Assembly (NCBI RefSeq): GCF_023343835.1
Contig: NC_064437.1
Location: forward strand, 15,371,501 to 15,435,500
Reading direction: 5' to 3'
DNA from: Lagopus muta
Taxonomy: Eukaryota > Chordata > Aves > Galliformes > Phasianidae
Length of the DNA: 64,000 bases
Shown here: piece by piece, positions 14,701-29,700 of the stretch
Position numbering within the stretch: the stretch's first letter is position 1
Layout: each line of letters starts with the position of its first letter
Notes under the pieces: generated by a model
What the model was told of the DNA's origin: nothing
Seen by the model: the letters and a program-made list of their open reading frames with translations, nothing else
Databases searched by the model: none
Program-made: the position numbers and the translations under genes

Positions 14701-17700
14701 CAGCACAAGAAAAATGTGGAACTGCTGGTGCAGTTTGAGAGGGAGGCCATAAAGATGATCTAAGGGCTGGAGCATCTTTCTTATGAATAAAGGCTGAGGA
14801 AGGTGAGCTTGTTTAGCTTGAAGAAGAGAGGTTCTGGGGAGATCTCACAAGCCTTTCAGTACTTGAAAGGAGCTTATAAGCAGGAAGGGAAGTGACTTTT
14901 TACATGGTCTGATAGTGACAGGACGGGGGGAATGGCTTTAAACTAAAAGAGAGGAGATTTAGGTTAGATGTCAGGAAGAAATTTTTTTGTTCTGAGGGTG
15001 TTGAGGCACAGGAACAAGTCACCCAAAGAAGCTGCAGATGCCCCATCCCTGGAGGTGCTCAAAGCCAGGTTGGATGGGGCCCTGGGCAGCCTGAGCTAGT
15101 GAGTGGCAACCCCTGCCCATGGCAAGTTGAGTGGAATTAGATGATCTTTAAGGTCCCTTCCAACTCACACAATTTGATAATATGGCACTATCTTAGCCAT
15201 AGCTGAACACTCTGTATTTAAGTACTGAGAAAAGAAAACAGAATATATCAAGTCCCCTAAAAAAAAAAAAAACCTCCTCTGTTCAATGCAAAGAATAAAA
15301 CTAAGAGTATTTTGACAAAGTTTTCAGATTCAAATGTTTGACATTCCAACATACCTCTATGTATGCCATTGCTGAATCTTCCTTCTGTGAATAACTTTAG
15401 GGATGCTTATCAGCAAGTCAAATGAAAAACTAAAATAGAACTTGCTATAAAAACAACATTTTACACAAGAATACAGCCTTTAACCTCAAAGGCATCTTCA
15501 TTTGTACTGACCTCACAAAATGCTATAATTTTTTTATTTCAGAAAACTGAGGCAAAGTGGTTATTTGATATAATGCTTATCATAACCTCGGAGAACACAG
15601 AATTAGAGCATTAGATTACACCCTACCACTAAAACGGTACCAGTTAGGTTAATATAATCCCTTATTCTTTCTATATGTTGCTAAGTGAGACAGAAAGTTA
15701 ATGTTACCTAATGCTTGTAAATTATATTATAAGGTTGTTTTTTTGTCTCTCGGATGGAGTCTTTTGAAAAAATATTTAAATATTTGCATTATATTTAAGA
15801 TATTTACATATAAAGCTAGAATGTGAATATATTGGTTTGCAACTCTAACATAAAATGCTATTTACAGTGGAAGGGAGAAGGAACAAAGTTAATGTACTAG
15901 AGGGAATGTTTATTCAAAATCTGTCCTTCAGAGTTTGAGTTTCATGCTAAGGTGAAAGGTCATGATATTGTATACAGTGTACTCTCAGAGAGGGCTGGAA
16001 TCTCTTAACAGCAACATATGTGCTTTCATTTAATATCAGAAAAAAAAAACCAACTATAAAACAAATAGAAAAGCCATACCTGTTCAATGTTAAGTTCATA
16101 TTTCGGAAGGTGCAAAACAGATTCTTTTATCTGGTTTCCAAATGGAGGATGTCTGTTCAAAATCTGCAAAAATTTAGTTTCATTTCTGATAAATTCAACT
16201 GATCAGTGATGCTAGTACAGAAGTAAATTCAAGGGATCAAAGTCACCAGAGTAATTATACCATTAACAAAAGCCCTACTCACTCCTAGTTCTCTACTGTC
16301 AGTGATATCCAGTATAGAAAAATAGCCAAAAGAAAAGAAAATTCCAACATTTTTTCCACAGTGCTCTCTCTTCTGTTTGGTATCAGCCAATGAACTAGCT
16401 TACATGTTGAAGAATTAGGCAGGCTTTGTGTGCTGACACTTCTATGCTACCCTACCTTTAGTGAAAACAAAACAGAAAAGAAAGGAAAACTTGAAAAAAG
16501 GGTAGAAAAGAAAAATTAAATTCTTAAAGCCAGAACAGAAATAACTGAATAAGATAAATTTCATTTAGAAATCTGTTCCAGAACACAGGAAAAGCAGTTT
16601 CCTCAGAAAAGAAGTCAAGAGCCTAAGAACTTGTTCTACTGTAAAATCTAATTTGCCTAGAATTAGGAATGTTTTATAGATGATTCAAGCAGCATTTTAT
16701 TCTATGACTATCTTTAATTAAAATATCAAGAATGGAAATTCAGGATTTTCATCATTAACATTAATTAAGAATAACATTAAAAACAGAAGCGAAGAGATAT
16801 TTACAAATGTTATTAGAAGGGGAAAGCGCGTCGCCTTCTGTTTCAAATCGTGTTAACAATGAAATTCTATGTATTTAAGCAGCCACTTTCCAAAACTAGC
16901 CAAACCCACCAAGTCAGTCATATTAAATTTCCTAAACTAAAGCATTATACACATTTTCAAGAAAAAGCAAAACAAAACAAAACAGTAACTGCACTTTTAA
17001 ACTTCTCCAGCATAAAAGAAGAAATCACTTTGAATGCTCAATTTTGCTGGCATTCATACAGCAGATACATTATTTTCTTAATGTTTATCTGCATACAAAA
17101 AGACTTACCAATTCAAGTTCCCTTGCATTTATGTCTTCTATTTTTTTAAATGATGTGAGCCCAGCATTTACCATAGCATTTGACAACGACACACCTGTGA
17201 AAAAGTTTTATGTTGTTAAATGACAATTACTAATCTCAAATTATTCTAACTGTATTACAGCAAGTAAAAACAAAGCAGAAAACATTTTAAGGTATGCTTT
17301 TTCTAATCTTTTTGCCTAGCAAACAGCAAACATCTTTTTCTCAACTAAATATTTAAGTATTAAATTCACTCATCATCAGTAAAGGCAAAAAGAAATGCAT
17401 GGAAAGCAAATATGAAACCATTTAATATTACAATAATGACAAGTTTTATATAAATTCTCTAGTATAAAAATCATGTTAGATCACTTTCTACAGGAGTAAA
17501 CACCACTTTATACACATTTTCTAGTGTAAGACAGATTTTAGATCAGGTTCTACAGGAGTCAACAAACAAGCATTCTGTGTATGTATGATTAAAAAACAGA
17601 ATGTCATTCACATGGAATAAAATTTCTGAAACAAACAATTCTATCCAAGGAATTACTTAATTATATGTTAAAGTCAAAAGGATCTCAACGCATTCAAGCA

Positions 17701-20700
17701 GACTAATAATAAAAATAACTCCAGGAAAAAATATTTATGATAATCTGCTAGGAATTGATGCAAGTTTAGCAAAATATTTTCTTGTTACATGATAAGCAGA
17801 CTGGCAGAGAATTCTACATGCAACCTTATTCCTCTTCACAATTCTCCATTCTTTTAAATGTTAGTCAGATTTAGTCAATGCACTATGTATGAAAAGGCAT
17901 TTTCTCAGCTAGAACTACAGCCTACCACAATGACCAAAATAGTTTTAGATAAAAGGTAATATCACATACTTAGAATGAGTAGATGTATTCATCATGCATA
18001 ATTCTATAGGAACAGTAAGAGAAGCCGGAAAATTAGGTGGGAAACTTCTCAAGAGACTCTTAGGTTGCTTTTTGGAGAACTTGATAAAGCAAGGATTGAT
18101 AAAGCAATCTTTCAAGAAATGACTCATTTCAACTCAAGATCTTCACAATTTGCAAAAAACATAAGGGATTGTTAAATTGTTAATCTCTTCTTCCTTTTAT
18201 GTATATTTCAACACCTCTTGGGTGGACATAAATACAGATGAGGAGAAAGTGTCTTATATCACTTGTCTCTTATGTCTTCTCACTAATGGAAATCTTTCTA
18301 CCATTTCAGGAACTATGACAAAAGAACTAGCCTTCAGCTTTACTTAAAAGAAACGATGCACTATAGGTGAATTAGCTGCAGAACTAATAAGTGACATCCT
18401 TAGTTTTCAGAGTTTGCAGAGCTTCTGCAAATGAGGGGAGAAATGACAAAAGGTTTTTTCCCCCCAGTTTATGTCCAATCAAGAAAGAAAAAAAAAAGGA
18501 GACAGAAATAGAACCGAATAAGTACTGAAGGTAATAAAATCCTGGATTGATGCTTAGCATAGTGGAAACGAGTTACCACCACAGAAGCTAACGCCTTAAT
18601 CTCTTAGCTTAAATCCGCATGAACGAAGCAATACTGCTTCTGCACATGAGCTGATCAATTTGTCATGCACTGTACCATACAGATTTCCTGGCTTAATTTG
18701 CAGACCTCTGTACTATACTGTTTCATATAGAGTAGATGTGTCTTTAAATAACAAACACAGAGAACTGCAGTGAATTCTGTAAGCATGAAAGCATGATAAC
18801 ATCAGACAATGGCGGGAAGATACACTATTATATTAAGCATACATACATTTTTGTTCAAGAGCTTCAACATTTCTGAATTCCCTTTCAAGTAATTAAAACA
18901 AATCAGAATTCCCAAACAGAAATTTATCTAGTAATACAGCATGCTGATAAGGAAGAACACCATCAGAAGCTTGAGAACGCATAAGAACCTTGCACTATAA
19001 AATTATTTCTATTTTATGATTCCTATCCATCTCAATGCCAATTAAGTAGTTTCCATGCATATGAGTAGTAGGACAGACACAGACAGCTTTTTAGAGAGAA
19101 AGTTAAAGTCCACTGAGAGGTATGCAATTATACAAATGTGAAATTTGTTCAAAATATGGAGATTAACATTAAGAAACAACATTCTGAAAGCATGAATAAT
19201 ATCAATACATGGACTATTTCTATCCAAGAAGGTAACGACAAATTTGTAATAACTTTGGTACTTACCTGTAGACTAACAGGCAACTGGGAGACATTTAATT
19301 ACGCAAACAGTCACTACAGAAATTATGAGCTGTTTCACTCTACACCTTATATCTCATTACTGACAAGTACATACCAATTTTTTCCAATTGCTTGGACACG
19401 TGAAGTGAATTTTCCCAAAGTCTGCACTTGAAACACTTAGCTAAAATCAAAGAGTTTAATAATGCAGAAAAGTTGTCTTTACTTGACGCCAAAAAGTCAG
19501 ATAACCCTGAAAAAATAAAATTTACTACATATCAATCAACGAATATATATTATTAGTTATTATGGTTGTAGAAAAGGATCAAATTTTACCGTACATCTAG
19601 TAACTCTTATGCCATTTCTAAATATTTTGCCAGTATCTTGTGTCAAAGTAAAGTCTTGAACAGGAATGCATCCTAGGTGAGCCTGAATAAGACTGGAAAA
19701 GAAATATTTATGTCTTGGTACATAAACTCCACTCTAAGCTACACATAACAACATAGAAGTTTCTTCTGGAAAAAACAAGAAAATTTGGAAGCGTAAAATA
19801 AAAGATCTGGTCCACTATGAAAGGGCACACTGTAGCAGGGATTTCAACAGACAAAATGAGAACCTTTCACTAAAATGTAATCACAGTGCAATACTTACCA
19901 GTTTACTTTCATTTCTCTTGTTTTAATCCTCCCCTCCATTGGAAACCTACACGTGAAAATATACTTATTGTTCACTATTCATAGCTTTTGTTGCTGAAAG
20001 CAAACTTCACTTTTCCTATGTACATAATTTTTTATACCTGATAGTTATTTTGTCCTTGTCTTTATTCAAAGCATTCAGTATTTTCTTCTCATTTGTTCTT
20101 AATTTGACATCTAGAAATTCTGCGCAGTTGGAGATCATTGTAACCTGTAACAGTTTAACTTTTTTCTTATCTTTTTTTCTATAAAGGTTATTCTGTGACA
20201 GATGGGGAAGATTTTTCAGTTTTCAGATGATTATTCCACTTGAGCTTATCCAAGACCAAACACATTGCCAAGACTTTATTGAATGCAAGGTAAATATAAA
20301 TAGTTTTTGCTATTTCTTATTTATTTCACTTTACTTTTTTTATCCCTTAGTAACAAAAACAGCCAGGGGAACAGGCATTCCATTTATTCATGGCCAGTCT
20401 ACCACAAGATCTGTTTGAAAACAAAATGCCTTTTGTAACATAACTGTTGCAATAATAACTTGCTAAATGATAGTAAAAAATGACTTAGAAAGACAATAAC
20501 ATTTCTTTAAAAATAAAAGCTGCTCTTCATACAGCTGGTATTCATAGTAAAATATAGATAACTAAATAACTCCATAAAGTACTTTTTACATAAGCAGAAC
20601 AGCCTTGGCAACTTCATATTTTCCTAAGAAAGGATAGTGATGGAAAGAAAGAAAGAAGTGGAAGTCAAAAGATCTCCCAGCTAAAAAGACTCATGAGTAC

Positions 20701-23700
20701 TCCATGTAGAATTTATTTAGATGTATTCTCTAAAATTTTATACATCTTGTTAACAAAGCCCAAACTTTTTGGCAGACATAAAAAAAATTCTGAACATTAT
20801 TTTTTGTTTCTGTTTAAAATCAATTGAACATCTGTGAATTTTGATTAAAATTACCAATTCCTTCAAAGTTTCGGTTCCTTTAATTCTGAAAAACTGCTTT
20901 ACTGTATCAAATGCAATATAATACCATGCCATTAATCTTCCGGTCTCTGTAAAAGAAGAACATACCTTCAAAAATTCATATGCCAAGTATTTTTTTTTCA
21001 GTGTATGCATTTTTTAAGTCACAAAATGAATTAATTTTCTTATTAGAAAGCTGCATGACATTTAACACCACTGACTCAATATGCTGTGTGATGGATATTA
21101 CTGACCGCATCACAGAGACAGAAAAATATGCACCATTTAGTTTTCTCCAGTGAAGATTAATTCACACTAATATCAGACTGTGAACTGCAGTTGCTGAGAA
21201 GCCACCCACTGCTACTAGAGGATTGTAGAGAAGACCAGGTAGCCAGAAAGCCTCTCCTTCATTGGATTTTGTTATAGCCCATTATCCTGTGATAATGTTC
21301 TATAATTTTCCCCTATCTGCAACAAAATTTTCTATGACATTAAAAGAGAAGATGTATTCAGGCATTAAGAGAATGAACTTCCATGATTTGCTGGAAAAAC
21401 AAATCACATATTTCTAGGCAGAGAATTTTTCAGATTCTACTCTTTGTAACATTTGTGTACTTGTATTAAAGGTTCACAGGAATAGCTGTGAACTTTTGTA
21501 GTTCATTATCTCAACATCCCTTCTGAAATTTAATTTTTTTTTTGAAAAGTGTTACCTGTTGGCTTGAAATTATTTTCTTTATCCATCCTGATCAAATTGA
21601 AAGATGACAAATCATTCAAGTTCTTCAAACAGAGTTCTGTCCACAATTTGAAAATATACGTATTTTTAGCAGATATTAAAAAAATTTACCTTACGTTCAA
21701 GTCAAGAACAACATCATCCAATTACAATAGATATACATCAAAGTAATTCCACTGAATTCAAATAAAGTTCTTGCTTATGCAACCAGAAATATTTCACTTT
21801 GCACGTGCAATGTATGAGAACATCAGTAACTATGAAAATTATTACAGCATATTTCATGTATGCAGGGAGAAGAAGCTACAGACGCTGGAATAGGGGAAGA
21901 TAATTTGTTGAAAGGGCTTTTTGAAAGTACTTTTCTACCAATCAAGACATACTGATCATATTCCAAAGTGTTAATAATTAAATAATAAAACAGCACAGCA
22001 CAGCAAATGTACTTGTTCTCTGACTGGATGTATTGAAATAATAAATTATATAACATGCATAAACAAGGAAGAACCTGGCCTAAAACATAACATTTTGTTG
22101 AGACAGCTGACAAGCTACTTACCTTGTAATTTTGCTTCAATTCCAATTTTATCCAATCCAGATGAAAAACCTTCAAGAAAACAACAATTTCTTTTTAAAA
22201 ATTTAATACAATTATATACTTTCACCTTAATATCATAACAAATCAAAACCAATTTCCTAATTTTTTAGGAGCTAGATGGCCAAAATGAAGAACTGCTAAA
22301 TGTTTCTATTATTCCAGGAACAAATAAAGAGCCTCAAACAATATCCAAGTTTCAACAAGTGTTTGTTAGAACAGATAGGATCCACAAAGGATTAATGCTC
22401 TACAGGCTCCTCTGAGACACATATCAGAGTCCTAACAATTGTAGAAACATCCATAAACATTAGCAGAGTGCCAAATTCGTATATGGAATCTTCCTACTGT
22501 AGAATACAGGAAGCTTCCTAAAATGTAACACTTGTTCAAGTAGTACATATACTATGGTCTATTCCATTACATTTTTTTGTTGTTGTTGTTGTTTTTTTTT
22601 TTTTTTGGAGTTGTTTTTAGCAAGTGAATAACCACTTCATAATTGGATGTAGTACAGGTGTCAATAATAACAAGGATACGGTCATGGCTGGCAATTAAGT
22701 TGCTGCTCTGGACAAGACAAATTGAAGAAAGGAGCACATTAAAATTTTGTCTTAGCAAAACTGTGAAATGCTAGACAAAGTCTTCATAGCTACAGGCTAC
22801 CTATTCAGTGCTGAAAAGCACATTGTGACTAGATACTGTACGCATACATGGCTGAGTGTATTAGAATGAAAAAAATAGATCACTACGAAGCTGTAAATGG
22901 CTTCTTCATAGTTTTTAACATTATATCACTGAAATTCCTACTATTTGTATTAATGCAAATAAGATCACTTTTCCATGAAGCGTTATGGACCACATTACAC
23001 AACTTGTCTTCAACCCCTCAAAAAACAATGGCCCGTAAGAAAACAAAAAAAACAAATAATACTGATTTAACACAGGCCAATGTCAAAATGTAGAACAACT
23101 GCAAACAAACAAACCATAATGAGCTGGATTTTTTAAAGCTCTAATGTACAAGAATGTTGATCGTATCCATTCCAAAGCTACAGTGACATCTGTGATAGTA
23201 TGTAATGCTATTTCTGCATTTAAATGCTCCACAAGATGTTTGTGCAAGCTGTCAAAACCAAAGAAACAAACAAAAAAAAACCTCTGTAAGTATATTTATC
23301 AATTAGTAATACAAAAAAAAAAAGAAACTTTTTTTCCTTTTTTTTTGCTTACTGTAAACTATTCATTTTAATCAGTGAAATTAACAGGAAATAGTTTTAA
23401 AAAGTAAACAATCAATAATGTAATTCACAATGCGGCTTAGCATCCAGAGAACAAAAATAATCATCTTGGGAACTATGAACTTTCATAAGTATTTAGAAAA
23501 AAAGCTACATGCATTTCAAAGTTACAGTGCAGTATTGATATTTTGAACATATTTGAAAAATTGAACCATAAAAAACCCAAACATCTGTGACTAAAATTTT
23601 GTGTTTCAGAGTTAAGGTTAGCACCTTAACTTTGGTATACGTGTCTCTCCTGATATTTCATTCATCTCAAGTGGACTCTGTAGCCTGCTATTTTCTAAGC

Positions 23701-26700
23701 TCTATTGTCTAAAAATTCAGATACATGATCTGGCTTCAGCTCTTGCTGTTCGTCTTTGTAATATAAATAATTTAGGTTTCTTAAGTTTTCCAGCAGGAAT
23801 CTAGAGCTAACTTTAAGATGACCTAAAATATGTTTTTATCTATTAAAGCAGAGGCTGTTATCTCTGATTAGCTTTCTAGTTTTCTTTCTTTCTTTCGGGT
23901 CCTTAAATTTCTTCTAAACAGAGGAAAAAATTCAGAGAAAATACATTCTGTAGAAAATATGAAATGTTTCTGCCACCTATTTCATTTTATGAAAAAGTAA
24001 TTACCTGCTCTCTATTATATCTGCACCATTTAGCATTTGTATATACTTCTCCCTTGTACTCAAACGAGTCATAATTACTGCTGTAGCCGTTGTGTCAAAC
24101 TGCAAAAATAAATACATAAATCAACAAACAAATCCAACAACAACCCTGCCCTCCTCTTGTGGGAGCAAAATGAATTGGGATATTGTGAAGGCAGTGTTTC
24201 CAAACTGCTCCTCTCTTCTTCTAACTTAATGTTTTCTCATTCTGAAGTCATGAGAAGTACATTGCAAAGTATGCTGTTAAATGTTTCAGATATTTTTATC
24301 ATCCAATCTGTAAATTGTGTGCCAGCTTCCTAATTGTTCTCCAGTCCTTACTCCACACACAATTCAAGTGTAATCTTTGGATCTTTTACTACAGCAAGGT
24401 GAAACAATGTCTTTTTTTAACAGATAACAGAAAAGCAAATATTTCTCTCTCATTAACTATGAACAACAAAACTTGAAAAAAAAAACAACAAATGCTGCAA
24501 TGAAAGTTTTGGAATTGTTTCTTTGGCAAAGTTAGTTTCTACTTATCTGCCTTTAGAAAGAATTGCTGTAACACAGCAGTAACTTACTTGAGGCCTTCCT
24601 GCTCTCCCAATCATTTGCAGAATATCAGTTTCACTGTACTCTTCAAACATTCCTCCAACATAGTGCATTGTGGATTTTATAACCACTAGATGTGCAGGCA
24701 GATTGACTCCCATAGCTAAGGTGCTAGTAGTAACTAGACCAGATCAAAGTATATTGACATCAGGATGAATACCACTGTTACACATATATTAAACAAATAA
24801 GCACCTAATTTTCATCATGAAGAACTCATATTTTCTAGCGTAGCCAGTGAAAATGGGGACATTACGCACTAGAAAGAATTAAATCTAGGATACTGACACA
24901 TATTTGCATAAGAATTCTGTACCTGATTGTCAAGTATTATCGAGAATTCTTTACCAGAATACATCTGTTTAAAAGTAAATGTTCAAATATTAATTAACAG
25001 AATATATACTTTGGATTATCTGCAAATGTTAAGGAATTTTTTCAAATAATCCAGAACACAATCTGTCTTCAGTAAAACACAAACGTTGAGGAAATATCAT
25101 CTGTAGTTCTTCACAATCAGTATCTTTAAGAGTTTTGTTTCAAGTCATCCACCATCAGTATTATTTGTATTCATGGTAGCAAAAAAAAAAATGTATAATC
25201 ACCAATACTATCATAATTCTCTACCAATACACACTTTCATGGAAGACTCGTTTACGTGCAGATTATCTCCTTCGTAAATTTGTTCTCTCTAATATATGAT
25301 GAGATTGCAGAAATTCAACATGGAATGTCAGCTATGCAGGCCAACTGACACAGTTACTCCACCACTAGGAAACCAAAGTATTATTTTTTAAATGAACCAA
25401 TGGCATGACAATAATACTGGCTTTCATACTACGTACATACTACATACATACGCATACTGAAAGTTTGCTGAAGCATAATGAACCAAGTAAAACATGGCAG
25501 AGAAAGTAACCAATGCAATTGCATTTGCAGTCCATGTATTCGTACACCTACAGTGTGAATAAATCTATACTCCTCTATTTGAAGACCAAAGACTTCTTCC
25601 CCTTCGCAGTAGTTATAGAAGAGTGCCCAAACCCTATTCCCACTCATGCTCTCAGACGTATTAAGCAACTTTGCACTCTTTTATTGGTAGTCCATTTGTG
25701 CATTCACACTGTGTTCAAACTGTGGCACAGGGTTCTCTAGTTTTCATTGCAAAGAGCAATTTTTGAACTACTGTCTCCTGGGGTTTCAGGAATAGCACTA
25801 CTATAAGTTTTGCTAGACCATAGCAAAGGATCTACCTTAACATTTAATAGTGAATCGAGACTATTGCACAGATTGAAAAATCCACCAAGATTTCACCGTA
25901 GTACATAAGCAACACAGTCAATTTTCACAGGGTCTGAATTCCTGGATATGAAAAGAGGAGGCCTTAACAAGACTATCATGTCTCAAACAGATATCTTTTC
26001 ATTTTACATAACAATAGATTAAATATTTCATAGCAACCTCCCTGTTCAGGGAACCCATGGCTGCAAAACACAAGCCAAGGAAACATCACATGAAAGCTGA
26101 GAAAGGAAACATTAGCAGAGAATTCCATGTCAACAGGATTGCTCATCTGAACAAGAAGGTAAGTACTATGAGCCAGCCCTGAGCCAACATATCAAGGAGG
26201 ATGACCTCTATGTATGCAGAAAAGAAGTTCTCTGGATTTTAGTAATATATGTATATTTTAGTAATATGTATACTCAAAGAGCCAAAGTATGTATGAAATA
26301 CAAAAGCATCTTGACCTGCATTCTACTAAAGAATTCCTAAGGTTAAACAGAAACACTAGAATCATAAAATGTTACCAATTCCAAACTCCCATCTTTTCAG
26401 AATATATTCAGAACATTTTGACTTTCAAATTTAAATTTACTTACAAAGTACGGGTACATCTCCTGCAGTAAAGGCTCCTTCAATTATTTTTCTGTCAGAA
26501 AGCTCCATACCCGCATGATGATAAGCCACACCATACATCAAAAGATCTGATAATGTAGTAATTACATCCGTTACCTGATTAAGTTCACTCATGCAAATAT
26601 TCATTCACAAGGTAGAGAAGTAATAGGTTACACTTACCTCTGAGCTTGGAATCTTTCAACGAATTGGCAGACTTCTGTAACCTGCACAAAAAAGAATAAA

Positions 26701-29700
26701 TAAATTACAAAACAGATTCATTAATGTCAGCATGCAAAGACAGAGCTTCACATAAAACTAGATGCACAATCGCACCTTTAAAGATTATAAGCAGCACTCC
26801 TTGGCAAGTACATTTTTCTACATACTTTCTCATAGTACTACTGTATTTGCATTTTTAAAATATGTTCTTAGCTTACGACTACATTTTAGACTATCAAAAG
26901 GATATTGTCATAAAATAACTTCTTAACCACACATTTTTAGCATACTTTCAATCTCCACTTTTCCCAAAGCAAACAAACTGATTGTTTGGAACAGCTGCTG
27001 CACCCTTTCCAGCCCAATTATCTTTCCAAGACACGACACACAATACAGCTCTCTGACTCAGACACAGAAATCAAATACAGATAGGGTTGGCAGAAATGTG
27101 GGAAACAAGGAAAGCAACAGAGATATATTGCTTGTGTAACATGGAGAGGGCAAAAGTTGGATTCCAAAAATTGGGAAGTAGCTTCTGTGGTTGTGAAGCT
27201 GATGATTAATATACATTTATTAAAGGTATCTGATAATGCGTAGACTTCTCATGAGCTTAACTTACTGCACTAGTAAGATCTTGTACACTTAGTCTGCATA
27301 ATACAAGATCTTACAGGTCCATGGAGATTAACATTTTATGTTGCAAAAATAAGTTTTTAGAAACAACAAACAAAGTATCCCCAAAAAAGTGCCAGTTTAG
27401 CAACAGAAATGTCAGCTGTGATGATTTTGTTGCAGATACTCCTCTGCTAGAAGATGTATTAGGTCAGCATCTTTGCAAATGTCGTAAGCTTACTAGAACA
27501 CAGAAACATAGATCAAAAACTTAAACATAAAAATACCTTTGTTTCTGCTCTACACTCAGTAGAAATTTGGCATCTTTTGAAAGAACAGAAGCAGCTTGCT
27601 GCACTCCTTTTCTTGTGGCACAGAACTGTAAGTAAGAAAAATTTTATTTTTTAAATCAACACTTGTGAGTAAGAAACAATTTCAAATGTAACTAAAAAAC
27701 AACTCATACCACCAGCACTGGTTTTTGATTAGAGTATGCTTGTATAACACTAGCAATTTTGTAGTTCAGTGTTAAGTCAAATTTGAATTCTGTCTGACTG
27801 TCACTGCAAGGAAAACCAAGAACAATTTTGCGTAGCTTCACTGGTCGTTGATCCTCATCTACTTTGTGACATACAGCAGGGATCTTCCCATCTGAAAGCC
27901 ATTCTGCAATCTTTGAAAAAGAAGAATTTAAATAATCATTTTCTGTTTTCAATCATGCTTTACTCCACCTGCATTACAAAATAATTAATTTTCTTTTTAT
28001 CACACAAACTACTACTGCATTGCACAGTGCTCTCACCATTAAGATCATAGGTGAAGTTCTACTAGACCAGTATAATTGGGACTGTAATCTCAAGTATGTT
28101 TAGATATTAAAGTATTAAAGATAAAACATCCCAGATATCTAAAACAAAAGCATAGCCACTTTTGGCTGATACTTCTCTATGGCTGAAAACCATTTCTTAT
28201 GATAACATCAACCATGTAGCTGCCATCAGCTGACAGCTTCAAAATGACAACCCTGTTATTCAATCTTTACTTAGAACTCTATTTTATATTAATTCAAATG
28301 CAGTTAAAATGCAACTCTTACATCTTCGGCGTTTGGAATTGTTGCTGAAACAGCTACAAATCTCAAAGGAGGAACATGGCGATTCTCTGAAAGACGCCAA
28401 AGAGAAGACTGAACCGTCTTCATCCGACTGACCACAACTTCCAACGTTGCGCCACGGCTTTCATGCTTTATGACATGCACCTATCAGGAATTCCAAAAAA
28501 CATTTGCAAAATATTTCTCGTTATACTCCAGACGCTTGTTAAATGTTTTACTTTCCAAGAGTTTTCCTTTCTTCTTCAAGAAGAAAAAGAGCATATAGGA
28601 TCATTAATTTTCTTGCCTCATCTATGAGAAACAGTCGCACAAGCTGAACTATAGAGTTGTCTTTCCACCTCCTAGTCATGCTATCCCATTTTTCCTAGGA
28701 TACAAAATGTCAAGAGGAAAACGATGTTTGAAAGACAAACATATGCCTGAAATAAAGTACATGTAGGCATGCTTAACTTTTAACATATCTTGAAATAAAA
28801 TCTGTTAAATAAAGCCAAGCTAACTTCAAGCTAACCTATCATGTAGGTTTCATCTGACATGCTGTTTTATTATTTGCTGATATATGAAGCAAAAGCATGC
28901 AACAGCAGTTTACAGACAACTATAAAGATCATAACAATGTTCTGAAAATTGCCACTTTTTGTTGAAAAAAATGAAAAGCAGACCTGGCAGCATATGATTG
29001 GTTGACCACTAAATCTGCTTATTCTCTTTCTGTAAGAACTTGAACTGAAACCTACAGGTGTTGTGATAATAATATGAGCATGATGTATTTCAAATAAATC
29101 GTCCACCACTGTATCTCCTGTCAGTTCCTTGCAGCTGAGTCCTATGGGTCCAAATTTTTCTTTCCAATCATCAAAACGTTGACTGCATAGAGCTTTTATT
29201 GGCGCCACTAAAAATAACATGAAATGATCAGTTACATCACGAACACCAGACCTTCATCAGTACTGATACAAATTCTAAGTGCAGATGCATTCACGAATTC
29301 TCCAATTTTCAGTTTTGTTCTCAAATCCATAACGTTAACAACAGGTTATCATACTCCTTGTGTGTAGATCAGTTTTGAGCTTTAGGCCAAGAACCATGGC
29401 TCTGTTGCCTTTGAACAATAGAAAGAATAGACAGAAAGCAACAGTATGAAACCTTTCCAGATAAGCAAATACAGAAAATGTATTCTCTTAAAGCAGCAGA
29501 CAGGCACACAAAAGATACTGCTTAAATTCTGGCTCTGCCCACATGCATTTGATTTAGTTTCATTTGCTTAATTCTCTCCTTTTCATGTACATTTTGCCTC
29601 ATAAGAGAACAAATTCTTTACAGGATTTTTATTTTTATCTGTATTAAGCTATGGTGGTTACTATATTTATACACTACTGTTACTTACATAACTTCAGTAT

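Noticed and set aside
14398-14775. A 125-codon minus-strand frame
   Set aside because: It lies inside the CR1 fragment and is antisense to the decayed reverse-transcriptase sequence.
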